Assembly: GCA_030430625.1 (NCBI GenBank)
Contig: JAUIKL010000011.1
Coordinates: forward strand, 1-41,976
Direction of reading: 5' to 3'
Length of the DNA stretch: 41,976 nucleotides
DNA from: Gemmatimonadota bacterium
Lineage (GTDB): Bacteria > Gemmatimonadota > Gemmatimonadetes > Longimicrobiales > Gaopeijiaceae
A model generated the notes under the pieces. It saw only the letters and a list, made by a program, of their open reading frames with translations. It had not been told where the DNA came from and made no database searches. Positions 1-8,043 of this stretch are shown one piece after another (position 1 is the first letter of the stretch; every line of letters begins with the position of its first letter). The position numbers and the translations under genes were made by a program.

Positions 1-343
1 GCTTCAGGATCACCCCGTTCACGACGCTGAAGATGGCCGTGTTGGCCCCGATCCCGAGACCGAGTGTCGTCACGGCCACGATCGCGAAGGCGGGCCGTCG
101 GATCAGTCCGCGCACCGCATGCACCACCTCTTTCATCCACCCGTCCATCGTCATCCCCTCGAATCGAAACGTCATGGCGGCGCGGCCCATGCCGAGCGCC
201 AGCCCCATCAGATCTCCCGCGCTCGCGCCCGACGCCTCGATGTCCGAGACGTCCGCGAGCCATTCGTCCCTCCAGCGCGCCCGCTCACCGGCGGGAACGA
301 GCCAACTCACCAGGTGCAGCCAGAGGCCCAGGAGGCCGAGCAT
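1..343 (-). CDS. ADOP-type ABC transporter permease (MacB/FtsX family), N-terminal part only
   Basis: Only about 114 N-terminal codons are inside the window; the gene runs off the left edge. The protein starts with a short hydrophobic stretch and a WRDEWLADV segment, matching the N-terminal appendage that ADOP permeases carry before the MacB-like periplasmic core domain. It continues with [18 protein letters not shown] and the family-typical [19 protein letters not shown]. The ATG at 343 shares one base with the TGA of the padR gene upstream (TGATG), so the two are translationally coupled. PadR next to ADOP is a standard pairing in Acidobacteriota and Gemmatimonadota; the second copy at 22612-25661 has the same order. 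FtsX/MacB-fold permeases act in the inner membrane in export or mechanotransmission; the substrate is unknown. Confidence 0.85.
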   Translation of the reverse strand, partial: MLGLLGLWLHLVSWLVPAGERARWRDEWLADVSDIEASGASAGDLMGLALGMGRAAMTFRFEGMTMDGWMKEVVHAVRGLIRRPAFAIVAVTTLGLGIGANTAIFSVVNGVILK

Positions 344-678
344 CACGACCCCGCCCCGGTCGTGCCGAGTGGGCCGAGCTCACCCTCGGAGAGAACCCGC
401 TGCGTATTCGCCAGCCGCTCACGCGCTCGGGCGGCCAGCAGTTGTCCGGAGTCGGTGAGGCCGTATACCCGGCGCTGGCGGCGCCCGGCCGCGCTGGCCT
501 CGGCGGCGTCCTCCCACTCGGACTCGACCGCTTCCTCCCGCTCGAGGCGGCGCAGCACCGGGTAGACGGTGCCGCTGGGGAGTTCGGTGACCTCCATGAT
601 CTGGAAGCCGTGGCGGCTGCCGGACGCGAGCGCCTGTAGGATCAGCGCCGTCGCGTGTGTGAGTCGAATCGGTGACAT
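343..678 (-). CDS. PadR-family transcriptional regulator
   Basis: This is a 111-residue winged-helix protein. The recognition region [23 protein letters not shown] is the hallmark of PadR proteins, followed by the wing with [10 protein letters not shown] and a C-terminal helix for dimerisation. I chose the ATG at 678 (MSPIRLTHA) because GGGAGGGG lies just upstream; a longer frame to 723 adds only a Pro/Gly/Arg-rich stretch unlike the family. It overlaps the downstream ADOP permease by one base and almost certainly represses this pair. Repeated TACATAT boxes upstream (746-790) are the likely operator. The closest relative in the window is the PadR at 22612-22935, which shares the LPSGTVYP and WEDAA segments. 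Confidence 0.9.
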   Translation of the reverse strand: MSPIRLTHATALILQALASGSRHGFQIMEVTELPSGTVYPVLRRLEREEAVESEWEDAAEASAAGRRQRRVYGLTDSGQLLAARARERLANTQRVLSEGELGPLGTTGAGS

Positions 679-745
679 CCCGTCCCCTCCCTGTCGCCCG
701 GGCCCCGCCCAGCGGCGGCCCATCCCCGTCGTCTTCTACCTATCG

Positions 746-790
746 CCCTCTACATATCTAACTCTACATATCGTAAGTCGACATGTAGGG
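746..790. promoter_or_regulatory. Probable PadR operator between divergent genes
   Basis: CTACATAT occurs at 750-757 and again at 764-771, a direct repeat with a 14-base period. An inverted partner, ACATGTAGGG, lies at 781-790, mirroring CCCTCTACAT at 746-755. Read on the minus strand the boxes are ATATGTAG, the same core as in the region before the second padR (22545-22567). PadR proteins usually bind such A/T-rich dyads and repress themselves. Binding here could also affect the divergent DUF3667 gene. The operator role is inferred from position and from the shared motif. Confidence 0.5.
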
Positions 791-851
791 CGATGCCAAC
801 CCCGATCCGTACTCTGTGCGTGTCGGGATCGAGCGCCGTACACAGAGTTGG

Positions 852-1862
852 ATGACGGAATCGGGCGAAGAGTTGGAAGAGCGCTGCACATCGTGCGGGG
901 CGGTCGTCACCGGGGCGTACTGCTCCGCGTGCGGTGAGCGACGCCTGCGCGCGGACGAGTACTCCCTCGGCCGTCTCCTCCGGGACGGCTTCCACGACTT
1001 CTTCTCCGTCGACGCCGCGTTCTGGCGCTCCTTCCGCCTCCTCTTCACCCGGCCGGGGCAGCTCACGCGTGACTGGATGGCGGGGAACCGGGGCGGACGC
1101 CTCGGACCGTTCCAGCTCTTCATTGCGGCCAACGTCATCTACTTCTTCGTGCAGCCGTACTCGGGTTTCACCGGGTACAACACGACCCTCTTCTCCCACA
1201 TGGACCGGCAGTACTACAGCATCCCCGCCGGGATCCGGGAACGGGTGGTCGACGACGTGGTGGGGCGGATCGACGAGCGGGTGCGGGTCGAGACCGAGAG
1301 CCGAGCGGTGGAGGGGACGCCGCCGTGGACGGTCGACGACTCGGTCGCCTTCCGGGAGCGTGCGTCGGCCATCGAGAACGAAGTGTACCCGACCCGCTTC
1401 GATGCGCGCGGAGAGGTGAACGCCCGATCCCTCGTGATCCTGACGGTCCCGATGGTGGCGCTCGTCGTGGCGGGGCTGCACGTCTTTTCCGGCGCGCCTT
1501 TCGTTCAACACGTGGTGTTCAGCATCCACTACATGGCGTGGACGCTGACCTTCCTGATGTCGCTCGTGCTTCCGCTGCTCATCGGCGGAATCACCCTCGT
1601 GCGGTCGACGATCGTTGCGGCGTTCGGCACGGCAGGTGAGGCCTTCCTTCTTCGACCGGCCGTCCAGAACAGCCTCAGCCTGCTGACCGAGAACGGGTCA
1701 CTCCTGATCGTGGTACCGTACCTCTACCTGGCGCTCCGGCGCGTGTACGGGCGCGGGCGTGCGGTGACGTGGGGGACCGCCGTCCTGCTCGCCCTCGGCA
1801 CCTTCGTCGTGACGATGGCGTACCGCTTCATCCTCTTCTGGGTGACCTTCGCCTCGATGTAG
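852..1862 (+). CDS. DUF3667 family zinc-ribbon membrane protein
   Basis: This is a 336-residue protein. A zinc-ribbon near the N-terminus has two CxxC pairs (CTSCG and YCSACGERR). It is followed by FFSVDAAFWRSFRLLFTRPG, then LTRDWMAGNRGGRLGPFQLF, the diagnostic DUF3667 core in which a PG-x-loop precedes the first membrane segment. A hydrophilic loop of roughly 110 residues follows, then three or four more hydrophobic segments toward the C-terminus. The family has no established function. The start at ATG 852 is preferred; an in-frame GTG at 816 would add 12 residues, and neither has a strong ribosome-binding site. The gene is divergent from padR and convergent with bioY. Confidence 0.75.
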   Translation: MTESGEELEERCTSCGAVVTGAYCSACGERRLRADEYSLGRLLRDGFHDFFSVDAAFWRSFRLLFTRPGQLTRDWMAGNRGGRLGPFQLFIAANVIYFFVQPYSGFTGYNTTLFSHMDRQYYSIPAGIRERVVDDVVGRIDERVRVETESRAVEGTPPWTVDDSVAFRERASAIENEVYPTRFDARGEVNARSLVILTVPMVALVVAGLHVFSGAPFVQHVVFSIHYMAWTLTFLMSLVLPLLIGGITLVRSTIVAAFGTAGEAFLLRPAVQNSLSLLTENGSLLIVVPYLYLALRRVYGRGRAVTWGTAVLLALGTFVVTMAYRFILFWVTFASM

Positions 1863-1880
1863 ACGGCAGGGCGCAGGGCG

Positions 1881-1910
1881 CGGCGGCGGAGGGGACGGCT
1901 CCCGCTGCCG
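1881..1910. terminator. Imperfect GC-rich hairpin between convergent genes
   Basis: CGGCGGCGGAG pairs imperfectly with CTCCCGCTGCCG across the 52-base gap between the DUF3667 and bioY stop codons. There is no U-tract on either strand, so this is at best a weak or factor-dependent terminator. Confidence 0.3.
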
Positions 1911-1914
1911 CGTG

Positions 1915-2502
1915 CTACCGACCTCGGGTGAAGTAGCGGCCTGCGACGACGATCCCCGCGCCGACGAGCGACTTCGCGACCCCACCCCAGAGGAAGGGCG
2001 CGACCCCACCGGTGAAGGCCGGCCCCGCGCCGAGCAACACAGCGAGGCGGAGCCAACCGAGGCCGAGGATCACGAGGTGGCCGGCCACCGCCAGGGCGGT
2101 AGCCGAAAGGAACGCGGCACGAAGGTCCGCGGCGTCCCACGTGCGGGCGCGCCCCTTCCACAGGCCGGCGATCCCCGCTCCCACGACGAAGCCGACCAGA
2201 TACCCCGCGGTCGGGCCCATGAGAACGCCGATCCCCGAGGCGCCGTCCGCGAAGACCGGCGCACCGAGCGCACCGACCAGCACGTACAGCGCGAGAGCGG
2301 ACGCACCGAGTACGGGGCCCAGCCAGGCGCCGACCACGACAACGGCCAGCGTCTGGAGGGACTGCGGCACGGGCGATCCCGGCACCGGTACGTCCACGCG
2401 TGCGGCGAGGGCGACGAGGACGACCGCACCGGCCAGGGACAGGCCGGTGCGCAGGATCGGATCCGAGGTCGGCGAGTCGGACATCGAGGTATCGTTGGGC
2501 AT
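1915..2502 (-). CDS. bioY: BioY, biotin transporter substrate-binding (S) component
   Basis: A 195-residue integral membrane protein, the usual BioY length, with about six hydrophobic segments. Family signatures include VPVPGSPVPQSLQTLAVVV near the first loop (the VP-x-TLQ-type motif of BioY), GAWLGPVLGASALALYVLVG, LGAPVFADGASG and GPTAGYLVGF. BioY binds biotin as the S component of an ECF transporter, and some solitary BioY proteins transport without partners. No EcfA or EcfT gene and no biotin synthesis gene is visible here. The ATG at 2502 has no Shine-Dalgarno sequence. A TACCTT box ends five bases before it, which suggests a leaderless mRNA. Longer in-frame starts add only a low-complexity Ala/Thr-rich extension. 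Confidence 0.9.
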   Translation of the reverse strand: MPNDTSMSDSPTSDPILRTGLSLAGAVVLVALAARVDVPVPGSPVPQSLQTLAVVVVGAWLGPVLGASALALYVLVGALGAPVFADGASGIGVLMGPTAGYLVGFVVGAGIAGLWKGRARTWDAADLRAAFLSATALAVAGHLVILGLGWLRLAVLLGAGPAFTGGVAPFLWGGVAKSLVGAGIVVAGRYFTRGR

Positions 2503-2507
2503 CGCGG

Positions 2508-2513
2508 AAGGTA
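2508..2513 (-). promoter_or_regulatory. Candidate -10 box of bioY (leaderless start)
   Basis: On the minus strand the box reads TACCTT, followed by CCGCG and then the bioY ATG. This places the expected transcription start at or next to the A of ATG. It matches TAGCTT before the gene at 2588 and TATCTT before the gene at 25762. No clear -35 element is visible. Confidence 0.45.
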
Positions 2514-2576
2514 GCGCGCTCGGGGCCGCGGCGGTGGCGGCCCGGGCCGTCATGGTTGTGGCCCGGGCGCACCGGT

Positions 2577-2582
2577 TAGCTT
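2577..2582 (+). promoter_or_regulatory. Candidate -10 box of the 2588 gene (leaderless start)
   Basis: TAGCTT is followed by CGGTC and the ATG at 2588, and no Shine-Dalgarno sequence is present. With the bioY box at 2508-2513 it gives back-to-back divergent promoters within 85 bases. Confidence 0.45.
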
Positions 2583-2587
2583 CGGTC

Positions 2588-3247
2588 ATGCGTCCTCGAT
2601 CGTACCTCCCCCGCCCCACCGTGCGTCCCGACCGGGCCGCCCTGACGGGCGCAGCGGTGTGCGTCCTGTCCGCGGGTGTTCTGTCCGCGGGGGTGTGCGG
2701 TCCGTTCGGTCCTCGGGCCCTTCACGCGCAGACGATCGAGGAGTTGTCGGCCACACCGGAGGCGGCCGCGGACGCGTTTCTGCGATCGGTCCGAGCCATC
2801 CGTTGGGAGACCGCCGCGCTCTTCCTCCACCCGGAGACGCAGGGGCGTTTCCGCACGACCGTCGAAATGATCGTCGACGCGGACACGACAGGCGCCATGC
2901 TCGACTTCCTCGTCGGGGCTCCGCGCACGGAGCTGACGGGTCGGTCGAGCGAGGCCGTCTTCGACGGCGCTATCGGTGCGGTGATCGACGACATGCCGGG
3001 CCTCATGCACGCTATGTACGACCGGGACGACGAGGTCATCGGTGCGGTGACCGAGGGGGCCGGTGATGCCCACGTCGTCTACCGGACGATGGCGCGTCTC
3101 TCGGGGGCGGTCTCCGAGGTGAAGGTCTTGCAGATGCGGAGGACGGACGCCGGTTGGCGGGTCGTCTGGAGCGATGAGCTGGAGGTGCTCGACGCGGCGC
3201 TGCGCGGGATCAGCCGGCGCAGCCAGCCCCCGCCGCCGCCCGGGTAG
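2588..3247 (+). CDS. Exported protein of unknown function
   Basis: A 219-residue protein. The N-terminus is basic, then hydrophobic (ALTGAAVCVLSAGVLSAGV), and ends in ALHAQ, a good Sec signal peptide with cleavage near residue 44. The mature part is alpha/beta-like: TPEAAADAFLRSVRAIRWETAA near its start, and a C-terminal segment with RMRRTDAGWRVVWSDE-like character that resembles the NTF2-like or DUF-type secreted proteins with a final strand of the form GWRVVWS. It ends with a Pro-rich tail. I do not recognise the family. The ATG at 2588 is the only start that gives an export signal directly; the frame is open far upstream but antisense to bioY. Confidence 0.7.
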   Translation: MRPRSYLPRPTVRPDRAALTGAAVCVLSAGVLSAGVCGPFGPRALHAQTIEELSATPEAAADAFLRSVRAIRWETAALFLHPETQGRFRTTVEMIVDADTTGAMLDFLVGAPRTELTGRSSEAVFDGAIGAVIDDMPGLMHAMYDRDDEVIGAVTEGAGDAHVVYRTMARLSGAVSEVKVLQMRRTDAGWRVVWSDELEVLDAALRGISRRSQPPPPPG

Positions 3248-3370
3248 CGGGGGCGTTACGGGTCGTCTACGTCATCGCCGTATCCGGCGTACGGCGGACG
3301 ACCGAGAGAGGCCGTGCGCGCAGGTGCGCAACGTAGGGGCACAAGATCCGACCCCCCTACGGAGGTGCAC

Positions 3371-3832
3371 ATGTTCGGACGTACGACTCTGGCCGCCGTC
3401 GCACTGGCCGCGCTCCCCTGTCTCGGCCCGACGGATCTGTCGGCGCAGGAGCGACCGATCCCGGCCACGGTCGAAGACCGCACCGCTCCCGCCGTCGTGG
3501 CGACCTCGAGCCTCACCGCCGCGGCGGGCTCGTTCGGGGGCCTCTGGCTGGGCGCGATGGCCGCAGTACCCGCCATCCTCGACGAGGGCAACCACAACGT
3601 CGGCCTCTTCTACGCATCGGTGATCGTGGGTACGACGGTCGGGGGAGCGGCCGGCGCGGCATTCGTCAACGACGACTGGCGAGGCTCCTTCGTCGGCTCC
3701 CTTCTCGGCGTCGGCATCGGGTACGGCGTCGCCTACACGATCGCGCGCAGCATGGACTCCGAGGGCGGAGCCTACGTCGGCTTCTCGCTGACCCACGGCC
3801 TGGTCACGGCGCTGGTGGCGGAGGTGTGGTGA
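3371..3832 (+). CDS. Small secreted or membrane protein with Gly-rich hydrophobic segments
   Basis: A 153-residue protein. The ATG at 3371 is preceded by GGAGGTG at good spacing. Residues 1-26 form a Sec signal peptide ending LSAQE. The mature protein has three hydrophobic Gly/Ala-rich stretches (near GGLWLGAMAAVPAI, VIVGTTVGGAAGAAFV and VGSLLGVGIGYGVAYTI). Their small-residue spacing resembles glycine-zipper membrane helices found in outer-membrane and lysis-type proteins. It sits alone between the gene at 2588 and the convergent efflux operon. No specific function can be given. Confidence 0.65.
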   Translation: MFGRTTLAAVALAALPCLGPTDLSAQERPIPATVEDRTAPAVVATSSLTAAAGSFGGLWLGAMAAVPAILDEGNHNVGLFYASVIVGTTVGGAAGAAFVNDDWRGSFVGSLLGVGIGYGVAYTIARSMDSEGGAYVGFSLTHGLVTALVAEVW

Positions 3833-3838
3833 GTCTCA

Positions 3839-3854
3839 GGCGGGTCGCCCCGCC
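3839..3854. terminator. Short GC hairpin between convergent genes
   Basis: GGCGGG, loop TCGC, CCCGCC form a perfect six-pair stem just after the stop at 3832 and just before the end of the efflux operon at 3864. There is no U-tract, so a terminator role is plausible but weak. Confidence 0.3.
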
Positions 3855-3863
3855 CGCCCCTCG

Positions 3864-4973
3864 TCAGAGCGTCCGTGCGAAGCGACGGGTAGCCAAGGTG
3901 AGCCCGGCCACGGCCATGACCAGGAGGGTGCCGATGGAGGGCCAGACATCGGCCATCCCCGCTCCCTTGAGGAAGATCCCACGCACGACGTCGAGGAAGT
4001 GGCGCAGCGGGTTGAGTAGGGTGAGGTGCTGGAAGAGCTCAGGCATCGTGTCGACCGGGAACATGAAACCGGACAGGATGATGGCCGGGAGGATGAACAT
4101 GTACATCGACAGGAAGGCTTCCTGCTGGGTCGAGCTGATCGTCGAGATGAAGAGGCCCACGGAGAGCCCCGACAGGATGTAGAGCACGGCGGCCACGCCG
4201 AGGGTCGGGATCGATCCGGTCAGCGGGATGCGGAACCAGAGGAGGGCCACGGCCGTGACCAGGGTGATCTGCAGGACCGCGATCGCCGCGACCGGAACCG
4301 TCTTGCCGAGTATCAGCTCGCCGGGGGTGAGCGGGGAGACGAGGAGCTGCTCGAGCGTCCCGACCTCACGCTCACGCACGATCCCGAGCGCCGTGAGCAT
4401 CAGGCACATCATCAGGACGATCACACCGACGACGGCCGGCACGTTGTAGACGCGCGACTCGAGCGAGGGGTTGAACCACGCGCGGGTTCGCAGGTCGACG
4501 GTGCCGGCCCGGAGGCCGGCCCGCGCAGCGAGTCGAGCTCCGTGGTCCTGTACGATCTGGCCCGCATACCCCTGTGCGACCGTGGCCGTGTTGGAGTTCG
4601 TTCCGTCGACGAGAAACTGCACGGCGGGGCCTCGGCCGGCCTTCAGCTCCACAGCGTATCCGGCAGGAATCTCGATGGCCGCTACGGCCCGCCCCCGATC
4701 GAGCGCGGCGCCGATCTCCGCCGATCGGTCCGAGCGGAGGGCCAGCCGGAAGTAGCCCGAGGCGGTGAAGGCGTCGACGAGCTCTCTCGACTCGGGGGAG
4801 CGATCGTGATCGACGACGATCGTCGCGACATCCCGGACGTCCGTGTTCACCGCGTAGCCGAAGGCCAGGAGCTGAATGATGGGAGCGGCGAAGATGATTC
4901 GCTTCGTCCGTGGGTCACGGAAGAGCTGTCGCATCTCCTTCACGATCATCCTTCGCACACGGAGTCGGTTCAT
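3864..4973 (-). CDS. ABC-2 type permease, YbhR-like, last gene of efflux operon
   Basis: A 369-residue inner-membrane protein of the ABC-2 (DrrB/YbhR/YhhJ) class. It starts RRMIVKEMRQLFRDPRTKRI, the amphipathic elbow helix typical of the family, then one membrane segment and a periplasmic domain of about 150 residues (VDHDRSPESRELVDAFTASG, then FLVDGTNSNTA). Five C-terminal membrane segments carry the REREVGTLEQLLVSPL coupling motif. The ATG at 4973 overlaps the stop of the preceding permease by four bases (ATGA). With its partner it should form the membrane channel driven by the two ATPases encoded upstream in the operon. In E. coli the corresponding pair YbhS/YbhR exports several drugs and cations. 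Confidence 0.9.
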   Translation of the reverse strand: MNRLRVRRMIVKEMRQLFRDPRTKRIIFAAPIIQLLAFGYAVNTDVRDVATIVVDHDRSPESRELVDAFTASGYFRLALRSDRSAEIGAALDRGRAVAAIEIPAGYAVELKAGRGPAVQFLVDGTNSNTATVAQGYAGQIVQDHGARLAARAGLRAGTVDLRTRAWFNPSLESRVYNVPAVVGVIVLMMCLMLTALGIVREREVGTLEQLLVSPLTPGELILGKTVPVAAIAVLQITLVTAVALLWFRIPLTGSIPTLGVAAVLYILSGLSVGLFISTISSTQQEAFLSMYMFILPAIILSGFMFPVDTMPELFQHLTLLNPLRHFLDVVRGIFLKGAGMADVWPSIGTLLVMAVAGLTLATRRFARTL

Positions 4974-6112
4974 CCGTCGAGCTCCTTGCGGAAGACCCGG
5001 GCAGCCAGAGCGACACCGAGCACGGCATAGCCGATCATGAGCATCGCCTGGGGCCAGAGAACCGAGATCCCGACGCCCTTGAGGAAGATCCCGCGCGTGA
5101 CGGTGATGAAGTACCGGGCGGGCACGAGGTACGTGACGCCCTCCAGGACGATGGGCATGCTGGCGATGTCGAACATGAAGCCCGAGAGCAGGAGCGCGGG
5201 GAGGTAGGTCGCCACCATCGCCACCTGGGTGGCCAACACCTGCGACTTCACGACGGCGGAGATGACGATCCCGAGGCCGAGCGCACCGACGAGGAAGAGC
5301 ACGGTCATGGCGGCCAGGAGGACCACACTCCCGTTGAGCGGCGTCCCGAAGAGCAGCATGCCGCACACGACCGCGACCGTGACGTCGAACAGACCGATAA
5401 CCAGGTACGGCAGGAGCTTCCCGACGACGACCTCGAGGCGGGTCACGGGCGTCGCGGCGAGTTGCTCCATCGTCCCCCGCTCCCACTCTCGCGCGATCGT
5501 AAGCGCCGTCAGCATGGCCGCGATCATCGACATGATCACCGCGATCAGGCCCGGCACGATCATATGGCGGCTCTCGAGCTGCGGGTTGTACCAGCTCCGG
5601 GACTCGAGGCGAATAGGGAGGCCGCCCATGGTCGCGGCACCCGAGATCGTCGCGATGCGCTGCCGAACGGCCGCGCCGTGCCGAGCGGCGATCGCGCCGG
5701 AGAGATTCATGGCGATGGTGGCGGTGTTCGCGTCGCTCCCGTCGAGGAGGAACTGCACGGTCGGTGCAACCTCGAGCGTCCCCAGAGAGGTGGTGTAGTC
5801 GGGCGGGATCGTGAGCACCCCGCGGACCAGGCCGCGAACGAGCAGATCGTCGGCGTCGCCCGACGACGCCACATGTCGGTCGACCGTGAAGTAGCCGCTC
5901 GCGACGAACGCATCGAGGAGGGCTCGGCTTTCGGGCGTCCGATCCTGGTCGAGGACGGCGATCGGGATCTCGTCGACGTCGAAGGTGATCGCGTAGCCGA
6001 AGAAGACGAGGAGGGCCAACGGAAGCATGAAGGCCAGCAGCATCGACCGGGTATCGCGCCGGAGCTGGATCCACTCCTTCCGAGCGATGGCGAGGAGACG
6101 GTGGCGCTGCAT
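4970..6112 (-). CDS. ABC-2 type permease, YbhS-like
   Basis: A 380-residue paralogue of the next gene with the same plan: an N-terminal elbow helix (AIARKEWIQLRRDTRSM), one membrane segment, a large periplasmic domain with LDQDRTPESRALLDAFVASG and FLLDGSDANTA, then five membrane segments containing EWERGTMEQLAATPV. Both permeases also share a RGIFLKG motif near the C-terminus. Its ATG overlaps the upstream ATPase stop by one base (TGATG), and its own stop overlaps the YbhR-like start. The pair probably forms a heterodimeric membrane domain. Confidence 0.9.
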   Translation of the reverse strand: MQRHRLLAIARKEWIQLRRDTRSMLLAFMLPLALLVFFGYAITFDVDEIPIAVLDQDRTPESRALLDAFVASGYFTVDRHVASSGDADDLLVRGLVRGVLTIPPDYTTSLGTLEVAPTVQFLLDGSDANTATIAMNLSGAIAARHGAAVRQRIATISGAATMGGLPIRLESRSWYNPQLESRHMIVPGLIAVIMSMIAAMLTALTIAREWERGTMEQLAATPVTRLEVVVGKLLPYLVIGLFDVTVAVVCGMLLFGTPLNGSVVLLAAMTVLFLVGALGLGIVISAVVKSQVLATQVAMVATYLPALLLSGFMFDIASMPIVLEGVTYLVPARYFITVTRGIFLKGVGISVLWPQAMLMIGYAVLGVALAARVFRKELDG

Positions 6113-7062
6113 CAGCCGATCACCGCCCCGCCCTCGGCCCGCACCAAAGACGTGAAGACGTCCTCGAGGCTGGGGGCCACCGGTTCGATCCGGCGAACCG
6201 ACACCCCACCCCGATCGAGTTTGGTGCGGATATCGTCGATCCCACCCTCCACAGCATCCACCGCGATGGTCACGTGCAGCCGACGCCCATACAGCGACGC
6301 CTCGACGACGGACGGATCACCTTCGAGGACGTGGACAGCCGCGGGGGCATCGTCCAGCTCGACCTCCAGGATCGGTTCGACCGTGCGCTTCCGGAGCGCT
6401 CGGGGCGAGTCGAGTGCGATCAGCCGCCCGCGGTTGAGGAGTGCGAGCCGGTCACAGTACTCGGCCTCCTCCATGTAGTGGGTCGAGACGAACACGGTGG
6501 TGCCGCCGTCGGAGAGGTCGGAGATGAGATCCCAGAAGCGGCGCCGCGCCATGGGGTCGACACCGGACGTCGGCTCGTCGAGGAAGAGGATCGGAGGCTC
6601 GTGGAGGGTCGCGCACCCGAGAGCGAGTCGCTGTTTGAAGCCGAGCGGGAGATCCCCGGCCAGCTGTTCCACGTCGTCGCCGAGATCCGACATCTCCAGC
6701 ACCGAGCGCCGACGACGATCGAAGCGAGGACCGACGACGCCGTACAGCCCCGCGAAGAGCTCGATGTTCTCATGGACGGTGAGGTCCGCGTACAACGAGA
6801 ACTTCTGGGACATGTAGCCGATGCGCTCCAGGATAGCGGCTCGCTCGCTTCGGACATCCAGGCCAGCCACCCGCCCCTCACCCGACGACGGGGGAAGGAG
6901 GCCGGTGAGCATCTTGATGGTCGTCGTCTTTCCGGCGCCGTTGGGGCCGAGGAAGCCGAACACCTCCCCGGTCTCGACGGTGAAGGTCAGGTCGTCGACG
7001 GCCACGAAGTCCCCGAAGCATCGGGTGAGCCCGGCGACCTCGACCGGGGCCGCGCCGGTCAC
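6112..7062 (-). CDS. ABC transporter ATPase, corresponds to one half of YbhF
   Basis: A 316-residue nucleotide-binding protein. Walker A is GPNGAGKTT (residues 39-47), the Q-loop is MSQKF (Q86), Walker B is ILFLDEPTSGVDP (D162, E163) and the H-loop is VSTHYMEEAE (H195 present). The ABC signature is the unusual LPLGFKQRLAL (138 onward) in place of LSGGQ. A C-terminal domain of about 90 residues ends APSLEDVFTSLVRAEGG, typical of DrrA/CcmA-type drug-export ATPases. E. coli YbhF carries two such domains in one chain of about 580 residues; here they are separate genes. Overlaps with both neighbours imply tight co-translation. Confidence 0.92.
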   Translation of the reverse strand: MTGAAPVEVAGLTRCFGDFVAVDDLTFTVETGEVFGFLGPNGAGKTTTIKMLTGLLPPSSGEGRVAGLDVRSERAAILERIGYMSQKFSLYADLTVHENIELFAGLYGVVGPRFDRRRRSVLEMSDLGDDVEQLAGDLPLGFKQRLALGCATLHEPPILFLDEPTSGVDPMARRRFWDLISDLSDGGTTVFVSTHYMEEAEYCDRLALLNRGRLIALDSPRALRKRTVEPILEVELDDAPAAVHVLEGDPSVVEASLYGRRLHVTIAVDAVEGGIDDIRTKLDRGGVSVRRIEPVAPSLEDVFTSLVRAEGGAVIG

Positions 7063-8042
7063 CGGCTCTCTCCAACGAGGCTCATAAAGACGTCTTCGAG
7101 CGTGGGGCGTGTCGGGACGACCTCGCGGGCCGTAGCGAAGCGGGGGTCTCCGACCGCGGCCACCGTCGCGGCGTGCTCACCTTCGTCCAGAAGGACGTGG
7201 ACGGCGTCTCCGAAGAGGTGCGCGCTCCGAACACCGCGGGCTTGGCGCACCTCGTCCCTGAGCGCGCGCGGTCGTTCGGCGGTCAAGGCCAGCATCCGGT
7301 CCTCGAGCGAGGCCTGGAGTGCCGCCGGCGTGTCGAGCGCGAGGAGTCTGCCCTCGTTCAAGAGGGCCACCCGGTCGCACCGCTCGGCCTCGTCGAGGTA
7401 CGACGTCGTGACGACGATGGTGATCCCGTCCGCCACCATCTCGTGGAGGACGAGCCAAAGTTCCCGCCGCGAGATCGGGTCGACCCCGAAGGTCGGCTCG
7501 TCGAGGAGGAGGATCGCCGGGCGGTGGATCAAGCAACACGAGAGGCTCAGCTTCTGCTTCATCCCTCCGGACAGCTTACCGGCCAATCGGTCGGTGAAGC
7601 CTCCGAGGTTGCTGAACGCGTAGAGCCGCTCCAGGCGGGAGGGGCGCGCCGCCCTCGGAACGCCGTAAAGGTCGGCGTAGAAGTCGAGGTTCTCCTGAAC
7701 CGTCAGGTCTTCGTACAAGCCGAACCTCTGCGCCATGTACGCGATGTGCGGCTTCACCCCCTCGGGATCGTCCGCCACGTCGACACCAGCGACGACGGCG
7801 GTGCCGGCCGTGGGACGAAGGACGCCGGCCAACATGCGCAGCGTCGTCGTCTTCCCGGCTCCGTCCGGCCCGACGATCCCGAAGAGTTCACCCGCCGCGA
7901 TCGAGAGCGAGAGACCGTCGACGGCCGCCGCCCCTCCGAAACGGCGCTCGAGGGCCCGAAGCTCGAGCGATGCATTCAGAGAAGCACCCGTCGATGCCGC
8001 CCGCGACGGATCGGTCACGCTACGCTGGATCGACGGGGCCAC
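7059..8042 (-). CDS. ABC transporter ATPase, corresponds to the other half of YbhF
   Basis: A 327-residue nucleotide-binding protein. Walker A is GPDGAGKTT (58-66), the Q-loop is MAQRF (Q105), the signature is a canonical LSGGMKQKL (157 onward) and Walker B is ILLLDEPTFGVDP (D181, E182). The H-loop histidine is replaced: the segment reads VTTSYLDEAE with Ser at 204 where His is expected. The C-terminal domain ends RPTLEDVFMSLVGESR, as in its partner. The start is GTG at 8042, one base after the adaptor stop; the end overlaps the next ATPase by four bases. The motif pattern is complementary to that of the partner ATPase and suggests a heterodimer. Confidence 0.92.
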   Translation of the reverse strand: MAPSIQRSVTDPSRAASTGASLNASLELRALERRFGGAAAVDGLSLSIAAGELFGIVGPDGAGKTTTLRMLAGVLRPTAGTAVVAGVDVADDPEGVKPHIAYMAQRFGLYEDLTVQENLDFYADLYGVPRAARPSRLERLYAFSNLGGFTDRLAGKLSGGMKQKLSLSCCLIHRPAILLLDEPTFGVDPISRRELWLVLHEMVADGITIVVTTSYLDEAERCDRVALLNEGRLLALDTPAALQASLEDRMLALTAERPRALRDEVRQARGVRSAHLFGDAVHVLLDEGEHAATVAAVGDPRFATAREVVPTRPTLEDVFMSLVGESR

Positions 8043-8043
8043 G

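Noticed and set aside
1724-2572. Long minus-strand open frame of 282 codons overlapping bioY in another frame
   Set aside because: Arg/Gly/Pro-rich translation without any family motif; it is a GC-driven shadow of bioY, which has clear membrane segments and motifs.
4910-6478. 522-codon plus-strand frame antisense to the permease genes
   Set aside because: Glu/Asp/Arg/His-rich shadow typical of high-GC coding regions; the minus-strand permeases have complete family features.
6112-8042. Split of YbhF by a frameshift or sequencing error
   Set aside because: Each ATPase has its own start, full domain, C-terminal domain and a four-base overlap of start and stop; the two sequences are diverged paralogues, not halves of one domain.
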